Assembly: GCA_946403965.1 (NCBI GenBank)
Contig: CAMJBT010000013.1
Coordinates: 1 to 58,633, forward strand
Reading direction: 5' to 3'
Length of the DNA: 58,633 nt
Origin: an uncultured Pseudobutyrivibrio sp.
Lineage (GTDB): Bacteria; Bacillota; Clostridia; Lachnospirales; Lachnospiraceae
The position numbers and the translations under genes are program-made. The notes below the pieces were generated by a model. The model saw only the letters and a list, made by a program, of their open reading frames with translations, had not been told where the DNA came from and searched no databases. This document shows, in pieces, positions 7,434 through 16,278 of this stretch. The first letter of the stretch is position 1. Each line of letters starts with the position of its first letter.

Positions 7434-10082
7434 CTATTTCATAGAAGCGAGACGAGCCTCAACCTGTGCCATCATAGCTTCGTATTTTGCAAGCTTTTCA
7501 CGCTCCTCAGCAACCTTTGCTTCTGGTGCCTTGCTCATGAATTTTTCATTTGAAAGCATTCCGCGTGAACGAGCAAGCTCCTTTTCCAGCTTCTCTTTTT
7601 CTTTTGTAAGACGCTCCTTTTCCTTCTCGAAATCTACAAGATCTTCAAGTGGAACAAAGAGTGTTGCATCAGGGATTACAGCTGAAACTGCATCACTTCC
7701 GATGCCAAGCTTGTCAGCCTGTACGATTACATCTGTTGCGCCAGCAAGTGTTGCAAAGATTGGTGTGATTTCCTCGAAGATACCACGAATCTCAGCGTCC
7801 TCTGCAACGATGTGGATTGCTGCCTTCTTTGAAGGTGGAACATCCATATCTGTACGAAGCTGTCTCATTCCACGAACAACGTCCTTTGCACGCTCAACCT
7901 TTGCTTCCTCTACTTTATAATTCTTTGCCTCATCATATTCAGGCCAAGCAGAAAGCATGATTGTCTCCTCTTCACTCTGAAGTGTACAGAATATCTCCTC
8001 TGTGATGAATGGCATGAATGGGTGAAGCATCTTAAGAGCATTTGTAAGTGCAAACTTAGCTGTCCAAAGTGCTGCATTCTTGCTAGCTGTATACTCTGTA
8101 GAGTACATACGTGGCTTTACAATCTCGATATACCAGTCGCAGAACTGATCCCAAATAAAATCATAAACCTTCTGAACTGCAATACCAAGCTCATATTTGT
8201 CCATATTTTCAGTAACATCTTTAGCTAAAGTGTTAACTGCAGAAATAATCCACTTATCCTCTGTTGCAAGGTCTGTCTCTGCTGGCTCTGTAACCTCATT
8301 GTCTGCAAGGTTCATCATGATGAAACGTGATGCATTCCAAACCTTGTTTGCAAAGTTACGGCTGTTCTCAACACGCTCGTTGTAGAAACGCATATCGTTA
8401 CCAGGCGCATTACCTGTGATAAGTGTAAGACGAAGTGCATCTGCACCGTAGTTATCAATAATCTCAAGTGGATCGATACCATTTCCTAAAGACTTCGACA
8501 TCTTACGTCCCTGTGAATCACGAACGAGACCGTGGATAAGTACTGTGTGGAATGGTGACTTTCCTGTGTGAGCATAGCCTGAGAATACCATTCTGATTAC
8601 CCAGAAGAAGATGATATCGTATCCAGTAACAAGTACGTCTGTTGGATAGAAATAATCAAGCTCCTCTGTGTTGTTTGGCCAACCAAGTGTTGAGAATGGC
8701 CAAAGTGCGGAAGAGAACCATGTATCAAGTGTATCCTCGTCCTGCTTCATGTGAGTGTGTCCGCACTTAGGGCAAACTGTAGGAGCATCTGAAGCCTTAG
8801 CTACAACTGTCTCGCCACACTTCTCGCAGTAATATGCAGGGATTCTGTGTCCCCACCATAACTGACGTGAAATACACCAATCACGAATGTTCTCAAGCCA
8901 GTGTAAGTATGTCTTGTCATAATTCTTTGGAACGAACTGAAGCTCACCTGTCTTGATAGCTTCGATAGCAGGCTTTGCAAGCTCTTCCATTGCAACGAAC
9001 CACTGTGGCTTAACCATAGGCTCTACTGTTGTGTTACATCTATCGTGTGTACCAACATTATGTGTATGATCTTCAATCTTAACAAGAAGACCCATTTCAT
9101 CCATTTTAGAAACGATGAGCTTACGAGCCTCATATCTATCCATTCCCTCGAACTCGCCACCATTTGAATTGATAGTAGCATCGTCATTAAGGACATTGAT
9201 TACAGGAAGGTTATGTCTCTTTCCTACCTCAAAATCGTTAGGGTCATGGGCTGGTGTAATCTTAACAACACCAGTACCAAATTCCATATCTACATATTCA
9301 TCAGCTACAACTGGAATCTCACGATTAACAAATGGAAGCATTACAGTCTTTCCGATGATATCCTGGTATCTTTCATCCTTAGGGTTTACAGCAACAGCTG
9401 TATCTCCAAGCATTGTCTCTGGACGTGTAGTAGCGAAAGTAACGAAGCGACCTGGCTCGCCAACAATTTCGTACTTCATGTGCCAGAAATGTCCTGCCTG
9501 CTCCTCATGCTCTACCTCTGCATCAGAAATAGACGTCTGACAAACTGGGCACCAGTTGATGATACGGTTGCCCTTGTAGATATAGCCCTCATTGAAGAGC
9601 TTTACGAATACTTCCTCTACAGCCTTTGAGCAGCCTTCATCCATTGTGAATCTCTCGCGCTCCCAGTCAGCTGAAGAACCCATCTTCTTAAGCTGGTTGA
9701 TGATACGTGTTCCGTACTCATCCTTCCACTCCCAGCACTTCTCAAGGAAGCCTTCACGTCCAAGGCTATCCTTTTCGATGCCCTGCTTCTTAAGGTGCTC
9801 GATAACCTTTACCTCTGTAGCGATAGCTGCATGGTCTGTACCTGGCTGCCAAAGAGCTGAGTAGCCCTGCATTCTCTTATATCTGATAAGGATATCCTGC
9901 ATTGTGTTATCAAGTGCATGTCCCATGTGAAGCTGACCAGTGATATTTGGTGGTGGCATCACAATAGTAAATGGCTTTTTGCTGCGGTCTACCTCAGCGT
10001 GGAAATAGCCATTTTCCTCCCACTTTTTATAGAGTCTGTCTTCAAGACCCTTAGGATCATAAGTCTTTGCAAGTTCTTTCAT
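7434..10082 (-). CDS. valS: Valyl-tRNA synthetase
   Basis: An 882-residue class I synthetase that charges tRNA-Val. The HIGH box (PPNITGQLHMGHAL), the KMSKS loop (GRKMSKSLGN), the CP1 editing domain (TTRPETMLGDTAVAVNP) and the C-terminal ValRS coiled coil (KEKERLTKEKEKLEKELARS) are all present. I start it at ATG 10082, which has a good AAAGGAAG ribosome site and gives a normal N-terminus (MKELAKTYDPKGLEDRLY). An in-frame ATG at 10136 lies inside the T-box terminator hairpin and is unlikely to be used. Transcription is under T-box control, and deoC follows 13 bases downstream. Confidence 0.97.
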   Translation of the reverse strand: MKELAKTYDPKGLEDRLYKKWEENGYFHAEVDRSKKPFTIVMPPPNITGQLHMGHALDNTMQDILIRYKRMQGYSALWQPGTDHAAIATEVKVIEHLKKQGIEKDSLGREGFLEKCWEWKDEYGTRIINQLKKMGSSADWERERFTMDEGCSKAVEEVFVKLFNEGYIYKGNRIINWCPVCQTSISDAEVEHEEQAGHFWHMKYEIVGEPGRFVTFATTRPETMLGDTAVAVNPKDERYQDIIGKTVMLPFVNREIPVVADEYVDMEFGTGVVKITPAHDPNDFEVGKRHNLPVINVLNDDATINSNGGEFEGMDRYEARKLIVSKMDEMGLLVKIEDHTHNVGTHDRCNTTVEPMVKPQWFVAMEELAKPAIEAIKTGELQFVPKNYDKTYLHWLENIRDWCISRQLWWGHRIPAYYCEKCGETVVAKASDAPTVCPKCGHTHMKQDEDTLDTWFSSALWPFSTLGWPNNTEELDYFYPTDVLVTGYDIIFFWVIRMVFSGYAHTGKSPFHTVLIHGLVRDSQGRKMSKSLGNGIDPLEIIDNYGADALRLTLITGNAPGNDMRFYNERVENSRNFANKVWNASRFIMMNLADNEVTEPAETDLATEDKWIISAVNTLAKDVTENMDKYELGIAVQKVYDFIWDQFCDWYIEIVKPRMYSTEYTASKNAALWTAKFALTNALKMLHPFMPFITEEIFCTLQSEEETIMLSAWPEYDEAKNYKVEEAKVERAKDVVRGMRQLRTDMDVPPSKKAAIHIVAEDAEIRGIFEEITPIFATLAGATDVIVQADKLGIGSDAVSAVIPDATLFVPLEDLVDFEKEKERLTKEKEKLEKELARSRGMLSNEKFMSKAPEAKVAEEREKLAKYEAMMAQVEARLASMK

Positions 10083-10097
10083 TTTTTCTTCCTTTCT

Positions 10098-10345
10098 AGG
10101 CATTAAAAAAGCCCCGTGCGTCGGTAAATTCGACACACAGGGCGAAGATTCGCGTTACCACCTGCATTTATAACTCATCTTATTCCTTACGGGAACGAAT
10201 CGGGTTGGCTTATTGCGGCTAGCCGCCTTTGTTCACCACCTGCTCCGAAGCTACCTTCGTCAGCTCTGCTCCTAGGTCACCTTTCAGCCGGTGAGTGACC
10301 CTCTCTACAGGACGACACTGATTACTCCTCTTCATCATCGCATTT
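10098..10345 (-). promoter_or_regulatory. T-box leader of valS
   Basis: The minus-strand leader carries the hallmarks of a tRNA-sensing T-box. There is a stem I with GAGGAGTA and AGAGAG elements, the apical GGCTGAAAGGTGA loop, the T-box sequence GGTGGTAACGCG (10162-10151) and a terminator (GCCCTGTGTGTCG pairing with CCGACGCACGGGGC, then TTTTTT, down to about 10104). The T-box sequence can form the competing antiterminator when uncharged tRNA binds. The likely specifier is GTA (Val) in AGGTAG on the 3' side of stem I; that choice is my folding by eye. Together with the promoters it accounts for the whole gene-free stretch between 10083 and 10543. Confidence 0.93.
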
Positions 10346-10358
10346 GAAATCTTAACTT

Positions 10359-10387
10359 ATAATAGATAAATTTTTGGTCACTGTCAA
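10359..10387 (-). promoter_or_regulatory. Promoter of valS
   Basis: Minus strand perfect TTGACA (10387-10382), a 17-base spacer and TATTAT (10364-10359), immediately before the T-box leader. Confidence 0.85.
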
Positions 10388-10415
10388 GGCAAGAACCATC
10401 TTCCAAAAATTTTTC

Positions 10416-10444
10416 TTGCAATATATTATAAGCCATGTTATATT
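10416..10444 (+). promoter_or_regulatory. Promoter of the exported-protein operon
   Basis: Plus strand TTGCAA (10416-10421), a 17-base spacer ending TGT, and TATATT (10439-10444), an extended -10. It lies 100 bases before the first gene and is divergent from the valS promoter, with about 30 bases between their -35 boxes. A small hairpin (GGACT/AGTCC) lies in the leader. Confidence 0.75.
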
Positions 10445-10543
10445 ATCGCTTGTCTTTTTACAAATTGAATGAGGACTACTTCAGTCCATTTTCCATATTT
10501 TTATAAATCCACTTTCATATTCCTTTATAAAAGGAGTTATGAA

Positions 10544-11242
10544 ATGAAAAGTTTAAAATTTAACAAGTTAGCACTATTTTTATCAGCCCTTGCATTGGCT
10601 TTAATTGTTTTACTTATAATGCACTTTAAGGGACTTTCTTTATTCCCAAAATCCGAAGCTTCTGAGCTTACCGTTGATGAAGCCATGGAAGAAATCTATG
10701 AATATATTGATTCTTTAGATGGGTTCACTGATGCTCAAAAGCTTGCCTTGAATTCTATCATTTCAAGTTATCTTGAAGAAAATAGTGACACTCTCACTGA
10801 AGATGATTTAAAAACTATCTATGAATTAATCAACGAAAAATATCAATCTAATAAATCAAGCCTTGAAACTATAAAAACTGAACTTGTAAATCAGCTTGCT
10901 GCCACATCCACAACAGATACAGAGCGTTACAATCAGCTATCACAGCTTATCGAAGAATTGGAAAACTGGCTTTCTAACACAAACACCACTCAGGATTCAA
11001 ACAAGAAAAGTCTTAACCAACTAATCGAGGATCTACGTTCTTATAGCCAGACCGCAGATTCCAACCTAAACAACTTGATTACAAATCTATCTTCTTCTAC
11101 TGCATCTGAAGATGAATTGCTTCACAAAGAGATCGATTACCTAAAAGAACGAACAACTGATGCAGACCAGGAATTCTTTTTCGGCTATCAGAACGGTTGC
11201 TATGGTTACTATGTAGAAAATGGTGATTTCAAACCATTTTAA
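10544..11242 (+). CDS. Membrane-anchored coiled-coil exported protein, unknown
   Basis: A 232-residue protein with one N-terminal membrane segment (about residues 9-28, LALFLSALALALIVLLIM) and an extracytoplasmic part that is mostly helical and coiled-coil (about 45-205, e.g. NQLSQLIEELENWLSN). It ends in a compact aromatic tail (FGYQNGCYGYYVENGDFKPF). No catalytic motif is visible. I start it at ATG 10544 because AAGGAG lies nine bases before it; an ATG at 10469 has no ribosome site and would add an unlikely hydrophilic lead. It is the first gene of a three-gene operon of exported proteins (gap 30 bases). A stalk or assembly role is possible but unproven. Confidence 0.75.
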   Translation: MKSLKFNKLALFLSALALALIVLLIMHFKGLSLFPKSEASELTVDEAMEEIYEYIDSLDGFTDAQKLALNSIISSYLEENSDTLTEDDLKTIYELINEKYQSNKSSLETIKTELVNQLAATSTTDTERYNQLSQLIEELENWLSNTNTTQDSNKKSLNQLIEDLRSYSQTADSNLNNLITNLSSSTASEDELLHKEIDYLKERTTDADQEFFFGYQNGCYGYYVENGDFKPF

Positions 11243-11272
11243 TTGAGTTTTATTTGAAAGGTTAGATTCATT

Positions 11273-13720
11273 ATGAATTGTTTAAAGAAAATAAAGAAAA
11301 CTATATTACCCCTTGCACTTATTGGAGCGATGGTATTCCCTGGAGATTTGTCGAAGGTATACGCTAAAGGTCCCCTCACCAAGGAAAACACTTACGATAC
11401 TTTTATTCCATTCAGAAGTTACATTCCATCATATCTCATTAAAAATTCCAGCGAAAAATCAGAAGTAATTAAAAAGCTATGGGCAAAAGTCTTTTTTGAA
11501 GAAGCAAACTGGAACAGCGAGCATCCCAGGTTTTATGATTCAAATTATTCAACCTGGGCTGAAAAGTATGATGACAAAACCAGAGATGGTGGGCGAACTA
11601 AATACCTTAGTATTATTGATGAAACTGAAAAATATTTAGGTGATGGTATAGAAAATAATCGAATCACTTACTCCTCTGGAGACTTTGAAGCAGCTTTTGG
11701 AAATACAATAAAAAATAACCCTGAGTTTTTTGGTCAGCTGTCTGGTATTACCGGATACGAACCACTTGGTTCAGATGAAGCCGGAAATGTACTCATGAAA
11801 AATATCGTATATACGTATCTTGCTCATCCAGAAAAATATCCGGAATTTGCAAAAAGCTTTGTTGAACTTACCAAAGATAAATTATACATTGGCAAAGACA
11901 AAACTTCGGAGGACAATCTTTTAAAGGATATCACCTGCACCATAGACGGCAGCACAAATTCTTGCGATATTTATGCTCTCACTACTCTATCTTATCTCTA
12001 TGAAGGAGATGGGGAAGAGACATATCTTTCAGATTATCAAGTTGAGTGGCTCAAATCCTACCAAAGCTTTTTATATGACCAATATGTAGATGATAAGGAA
12101 CATTCACTAGCCAACAGAATTCCATCAATTTACGATTTAATCGCCCGTTCTGAACAAGCTTCCAACAATTATCGTGGCAAGGGTCAAGAGTTTTTTGATT
12201 ACGTTGTGGAGTCTGGAAAAGGAATGGGTGCCTGGATTAACAATATAGATTCAATCGATATAACTGGCTTGAATGAAATTGACAATATAATCACCCTTTT
12301 TGAAATTGCAAATGGATATTGTCACGGCCACGAACCTGAAACGAAATGTGTATCCCCTACTGATTGTAAGCCTGTAGGTGATGGTGGCAAATCCACTATA
12401 GCTGACAATTTAGCATACCTTATCCACACTGAAATATTAAAGGGTGGATTACTAAAGGAATATGTATCAACAAATGAATCAGTTAATCAAGCATACTCTA
12501 CAGGAGATGAAAGCTGGATTTCCAAATTTAATGTGCGACATGACAAAACAGGGGCTGCTATGTATTACACCAAGACCATTTATGCTGCCAGTGGTGGCAA
12601 TTCAAGCAAACATGCAGGGGCATATTCCGATTCCGGTTTTTGTTCCTGTGACGCCAATACTTCAGCAACACTTACTGTAAGTTCTGCTGCTTTTTTATCC
12701 AATGCGAAAGCAATAACTGTAATCACCTCTTCATCAGAACGTGGTGGAATCACTGGCTACCACGTGTATAGCAATGGAGTTGATATCACCAATCTGGTAA
12801 AAAGAACCGGTTCAACCTTTGACATAAGCAAACTTGATTTAGATGAACGCAAAAATGCAACTCTTACTGTAAACCTTAGCGCAAGTGCACATTCAGAGTA
12901 TAATGCTCTTTCATACAATGAAAGTCATACAAGCTATAATATCACTCCTGGCGGTTGTGGATGCGATGCGGTCATAAAAAGCCAACCTTATGTTATTGTT
13001 TCCTGCCGTCGTTCCGATTGTGTACTCTACGGTCATGACTGGTCCGGTAAAACTGAATTTTCAAAGGATTATCAATCTGCCACAATCAAATATTCATGCA
13101 CGAAAGACGTAAGCCATATAATTGAAATCCCTGAACTTGCTACCACCAGAACGGAGGATGAGTCCCACGTTTATTACACTGTGTCTGCTTATCCATATGT
13201 GTTTAAAGACGACGGTGTCACACCAGACACTTATACACTAACCATCACCAAGGGAACCATTTCAGGTTTTGAAGTAATATCATTGAACAATTCAAACACT
13301 AGTGGTTCACTTTCAAATACTGGCACTTCCTCTGGCACTATTTATGCAGACGGTTCTTGGTCGCAAGCCAAAAACAATAGAATCTATAGCACCTCCAGTA
13401 CATCAATCTCTTTCATCATAAAATCAGGCACAATAAAACCAGGCACAAAAAGCATCACTGCCAATGTCAGTGCCAGCGAATCGCTAACTGGGCTTTCCAT
13501 AGCAGTATATTCTTCAAATGGTGAGCTTTTGGCCTCAAATGATTTTGCAAATTCTTTTAACACGTGCTATCTTCACCGACTATCAGATTCCAAACTGGAA
13601 AACTGTAAAGTTGTAATAACAGCCAGTGCCTCAGCAACTAATTTTGCGTCAGGCCAATATTCTGGGGTATCCGATGCTGTGGCACGGATTTCAGTACCGT
13701 CCATAACTGTTAGATATTAA
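11273..13720 (+). CDS. Large secreted Cys-rich protein, unknown
   Basis: An 815-residue protein with a classical signal peptide (MNCLKKIKKTILPLALIGAM, cleavage near VYAKG). Residues about 30-400 are acidic and mainly helical. The second half looks like beta domains rich in Ser/Thr, with Cys pairs in short motifs: CHGHEPETKC, FCSCDAN, GGCGCDAV and CRRSDCVLYGHDW followed by YSCTKDVSH, which may bind metal or form disulfides. There is no sortase motif or C-terminal membrane anchor. I do not recognise the family. It sits between the coiled-coil anchor protein and an acidic exported protein, so the three probably act together at the surface. Confidence 0.75.
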   Translation: MNCLKKIKKTILPLALIGAMVFPGDLSKVYAKGPLTKENTYDTFIPFRSYIPSYLIKNSSEKSEVIKKLWAKVFFEEANWNSEHPRFYDSNYSTWAEKYDDKTRDGGRTKYLSIIDETEKYLGDGIENNRITYSSGDFEAAFGNTIKNNPEFFGQLSGITGYEPLGSDEAGNVLMKNIVYTYLAHPEKYPEFAKSFVELTKDKLYIGKDKTSEDNLLKDITCTIDGSTNSCDIYALTTLSYLYEGDGEETYLSDYQVEWLKSYQSFLYDQYVDDKEHSLANRIPSIYDLIARSEQASNNYRGKGQEFFDYVVESGKGMGAWINNIDSIDITGLNEIDNIITLFEIANGYCHGHEPETKCVSPTDCKPVGDGGKSTIADNLAYLIHTEILKGGLLKEYVSTNESVNQAYSTGDESWISKFNVRHDKTGAAMYYTKTIYAASGGNSSKHAGAYSDSGFCSCDANTSATLTVSSAAFLSNAKAITVITSSSERGGITGYHVYSNGVDITNLVKRTGSTFDISKLDLDERKNATLTVNLSASAHSEYNALSYNESHTSYNITPGGCGCDAVIKSQPYVIVSCRRSDCVLYGHDWSGKTEFSKDYQSATIKYSCTKDVSHIIEIPELATTRTEDESHVYYTVSAYPYVFKDDGVTPDTYTLTITKGTISGFEVISLNNSNTSGSLSNTGTSSGTIYADGSWSQAKNNRIYSTSSTSISFIIKSGTIKPGTKSITANVSASESLTGLSIAVYSSNGELLASNDFANSFNTCYLHRLSDSKLENCKVVITASASATNFASGQYSGVSDAVARISVPSITVRY

Positions 13721-13745
13721 ATTCAAAAATATAGGAGAACAACAA

Positions 13746-14468
13746 ATGAAATTCAATAAACTATTACCAGCTATTTTAACCATCAGTTTAATGACTTTTA
13801 GCAACCTTTTTTCACCGATTTCATATGCAGCTGAGCTTAGGGATAATCAAATAACCATTGATGAATTTAACAATACTTTTACTCCTACTGATCAAGGCTC
13901 AACAAATAATGATGACAAGAGCAATGAATCGGCATCTATATCAGATAATGAAACAACAAATGATTATTATGCTTCAGATGAATTTACAACACCAGATTTA
14001 GATTTCTCAGATAAAGAAAAAGATTATACGGACGATGAGTCTCTTGAAGAATCAGAAAAACTTGAAGAAGGCGAAGAACTTGAGGGACTTGAAGAAAGCG
14101 AGAAACTGGAGAAAACCGAGGATGATTCTGATATGGATTCTAAAGGCTTTAGCTCCATCTCTATCAAACTATACGAATGGCAATATTATTATGTAGAAGT
14201 GGATGGGTATAAATTCGCCATTGAAGATGAAGGCGACTTCGTTGTTAAAGAAGATATAGAGATGTCCTGTGAAGAGCAAATTTCATTCAATGATTTTTTT
14301 GCAGAATGCTTTGTGGACAATGACTTGGAAGGAACATTGCTTACATATTCTGAAGATATTTCTACTGTCATATCTATGCTTAGAAGTCACGGTGAGATAT
14401 CTTCCGATACTGTAGTCGAAATCTATATCAAAGATAACACCTTAGAGGATTATAGTCTCACATTTTAG
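13746..14468 (+). CDS. Secreted highly acidic protein, unknown
   Basis: A 240-residue protein with a signal peptide (MKFNKLLPAILTISLMTF, cleavage near SYAAE). A disordered, very acidic middle (about 30-135) holds imperfect Glu/Leu repeats (EESEKLEEGEELEGLEESEK). The C-terminal 100 residues look like a folded alpha/beta domain (SISIKLYEWQYYYVEVDG). AGGAG lies eight bases before the ATG. It is the last gene of the exported-protein operon and ends just before a strong hairpin. Acidic secreted proteins may bind calcium or a basic partner; that is speculation. Confidence 0.72.
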   Translation: MKFNKLLPAILTISLMTFSNLFSPISYAAELRDNQITIDEFNNTFTPTDQGSTNNDDKSNESASISDNETTNDYYASDEFTTPDLDFSDKEKDYTDDESLEESEKLEEGEELEGLEESEKLEKTEDDSDMDSKGFSSISIKLYEWQYYYVEVDGYKFAIEDEGDFVVKEDIEMSCEEQISFNDFFAECFVDNDLEGTLLTYSEDISTVISMLRSHGEISSDTVVEIYIKDNTLEDYSLTF

Positions 14469-14479
14469 AATACTATAGG

Positions 14480-14515
14480 TTCTTGTGGGCTTTTTCCTTA
14501 AGTAGCCCACAAGAA
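14480..14515 (+). terminator. Strong hairpin after the exported-protein operon
   Basis: A 12-bp perfect stem (TTCTTGTGGGCT / AGCCCACAAGAA) around a 12-base loop starts 12 bases after the stop codon. There is no immediate T-run (GTCATAGATTC follows, then TTGTTTTT), so it may act as a weak terminator or as a 3' stabiliser. Confidence 0.55.
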
Positions 14516-14566
14516 GTCATAGATTCTTGTTTTTACTTTATTGGAATTGCAGAGTAATTTTCCAAT

Positions 14567-14596
14567 AGAAAAAAGAGCAGCCTATTCTGGCTGCTC
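14567..14596 (-). terminator. Intrinsic terminator after the HAD gene
   Basis: Minus strand GAGCAGCC-AGAATA-GGCTGCTC followed by six T, eight bases after the stop. It ends the leftmost polysaccharide operon. Confidence 0.9.
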
Positions 14597-14603
14597 AATA
14601 AAA

Positions 14604-15395
14604 TTATATCAAGTTAAAATGCTGTAGTGCATTATATATTCCATCATCGTCAAAGGCTGTAGTAACATAATCTGCTGTTGCCTTAGCTCGATCTGTTCCA
14701 TTACCCATGGCTATACCTACATTTGCTGCCGCCAGCATGTCTAAGTCATTCTCGCTATCTCCAATTGCAAAGGTATTCTCTGGGTTTATTCCAACAAGTT
14801 CGCATGCCTTCAGCATTCCAGTTGCTTTATTATGTCCTGCTGGAACAAGCTCACAAACTTTTTCATCGTGGGCTATAATTGCATAATCATCTGAAAGGCG
14901 ATCAAAACATTCCATTCGCTTTTCTTCATCAACATCTGTAGCGCAAGACATCTTGTTGATTACCCATTCGCCATAGTTATCACCGATAGTTATAAGGTGT
15001 TTACCCATATCGCGGCGAAGTACATTAGAAAATCCATCATCTAATCCAAACTCATCATTGTCCAGATAGATGTACTTTGGACCTTCTAGAATTGGTCTGA
15101 AGCCATAGCTTCTGATCATCTCAATTGTCTTTCTAACCAAATCCTTATCAAGAATTTTCTGGTATATGATTTTGCCATCTATTTCAATATGACAACCGCA
15201 AGAGCAAACTATACCATCAAATCCAAGGGCCAACAAATCAGGATCGTTTATAAATGAACGAGCTCTTCCACTACATATAAATGCCAAATGCCCATTCTCT
15301 TTAAGCTTTTTAATTGCAAGCTTTGTGCTCTCAGGAATATATTTATCATAATTCCAAAGTGTTCCATCGATATCAAAAAATACTGCTGACTTCAT
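14604..15395 (-). CDS. HAD superfamily (Cof-type, IIB) phosphatase
   Basis: A 263-residue haloacid-dehalogenase-type hydrolase. Motif I is FFDIDGTLW with the two aspartates (Asp8, Asp10). Motif IV is AIGDSENDLDML, and a large C2-type cap lies between them. Members dephosphorylate sugar phosphates and similar metabolites in the cytoplasm; the substrate cannot be read from sequence. I start it at ATG 15395, which has AAGGAT upstream and puts motif I at the usual N-terminal place. The longer frame from 15458 would overlap the previous gene by 62 bases. It begins one base after the stop of the truncated sugar-transferase paralogue, so the two are probably coupled. Confidence 0.9.
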   Translation of the reverse strand: MKSAVFFDIDGTLWNYDKYIPESTKLAIKKLKENGHLAFICSGRARSFINDPDLLALGFDGIVCSCGCHIEIDGKIIYQKILDKDLVRKTIEMIRSYGFRPILEGPKYIYLDNDEFGLDDGFSNVLRRDMGKHLITIGDNYGEWVINKMSCATDVDEEKRMECFDRLSDDYAIIAHDEKVCELVPAGHNKATGMLKACELVGINPENTFAIGDSENDLDMLAAANVGIAMGNGTDRAKATADYVTTAFDDDGIYNALQHFNLI

Positions 15396-15396
15396 A

Positions 15397-16260
15397 TTAA
15401 TCCTTCTTTGTAAGCTTTCTAAATAGTTTTGTCTCAATTCGCTCGGCTCTTGTAACAAAAGATACCTGTGTATCTCGAACCGTAATTACGAAGTGACCAC
15501 TAATCTCATCAATTTCCTGTTCCACATAATTCATAACACTTTCCTTTAAACTCTTGTGGGCAAGAATATTGTGCTTCAGCAACACGTTAATCACATGTGT
15601 CTCAACTCCGGCATCAGCCACCTCTATATACGCCTCATCAATCTTTTTATCCTTTATAAATTCCTCAAGCTTGTCCAGTCCAATCAATGAATCAAAATGA
15701 TCTATATAATCTGTAGCACCTTCGTTGTTCATAGCAACTGCAACTATCTCATAATCATTTTCAAAAGAGCCCTTCAAAACCCTTTTGATAACCTCCTGGG
15801 AATGATTGCTGTCACATACAACAATCAACTTTGGACAAAGAGCCGAATGAAAACGACTAAATCTGATAAAGCACTTCAATGCACTTCTTTCAAAAAGCAG
15901 GCACAAATAGCACATTGCAAAAGCTGCTGCATAAACGCTTCGCGAGAAATCCTGAGCTGTCTTGATGCCATAAAGAACTACTGTAAAGAATGCCCAACTG
16001 ACAAAAACCTGAACCAACAACGTCTCACATTCTTTGAAGAAGCTTCGTTTGATAACTCCAGAAAGATTCTTGCTTAGAATCAATGTGACAAAATATACTG
16101 CTGCAAGAACCACACCATAGTCTAAGAACAACTCACCATGATGAACTGCACTGATTTCATATCGAAACTGAACAACTGCCCAATATCCAAATATCAAAGC
16201 CACCAAATCCAAGATGATGAAGTCAGCATGTTTCTTCATGTAAAGTAATATTTTTTTCAT
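15397..16260 (-). CDS. Sugar-transferase-like membrane protein lacking the catalytic domain
   Basis: A 287-residue protein that matches only the N-terminal half of polyprenyl-phosphate sugar-phosphotransferases such as the one at 18227-19648. It has about four membrane segments (residues 12-130) and a Rossmann-like soluble domain (about 140-255). The family's last membrane helix and catalytic PGT domain (KFRSM...GLTGMWQVSGR) are missing. The protein ends cleanly (ETKLFRKLTKKD) near the domain border, and an intact HAD gene follows after one base, so no frameshifted remainder is present. It may regulate or scaffold the real transferase, or be a decayed copy kept in frame. AGGAG lies upstream of its ATG. 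Confidence 0.8.
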   Translation of the reverse strand: MKKILLYMKKHADFIILDLVALIFGYWAVVQFRYEISAVHHGELFLDYGVVLAAVYFVTLILSKNLSGVIKRSFFKECETLLVQVFVSWAFFTVVLYGIKTAQDFSRSVYAAAFAMCYLCLLFERSALKCFIRFSRFHSALCPKLIVVCDSNHSQEVIKRVLKGSFENDYEIVAVAMNNEGATDYIDHFDSLIGLDKLEEFIKDKKIDEAYIEVADAGVETHVINVLLKHNILAHKSLKESVMNYVEQEIDEISGHFVITVRDTQVSFVTRAERIETKLFRKLTKKD

Positions 16261-16278
16261 AATCTGCTTTTTCTCCTA

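Noticed and set aside
8022-9629. Several plus-strand frames inside valS
   Set aside because: They mirror the conserved minus-strand gene, have no ribosome sites and show no protein-like composition.
10083-10136. 18-codon N-terminal extension of valyl-tRNA synthetase
   Set aside because: It is encoded by the T-box terminator and T-run, has no ribosome site and is followed by a good start at 10082.
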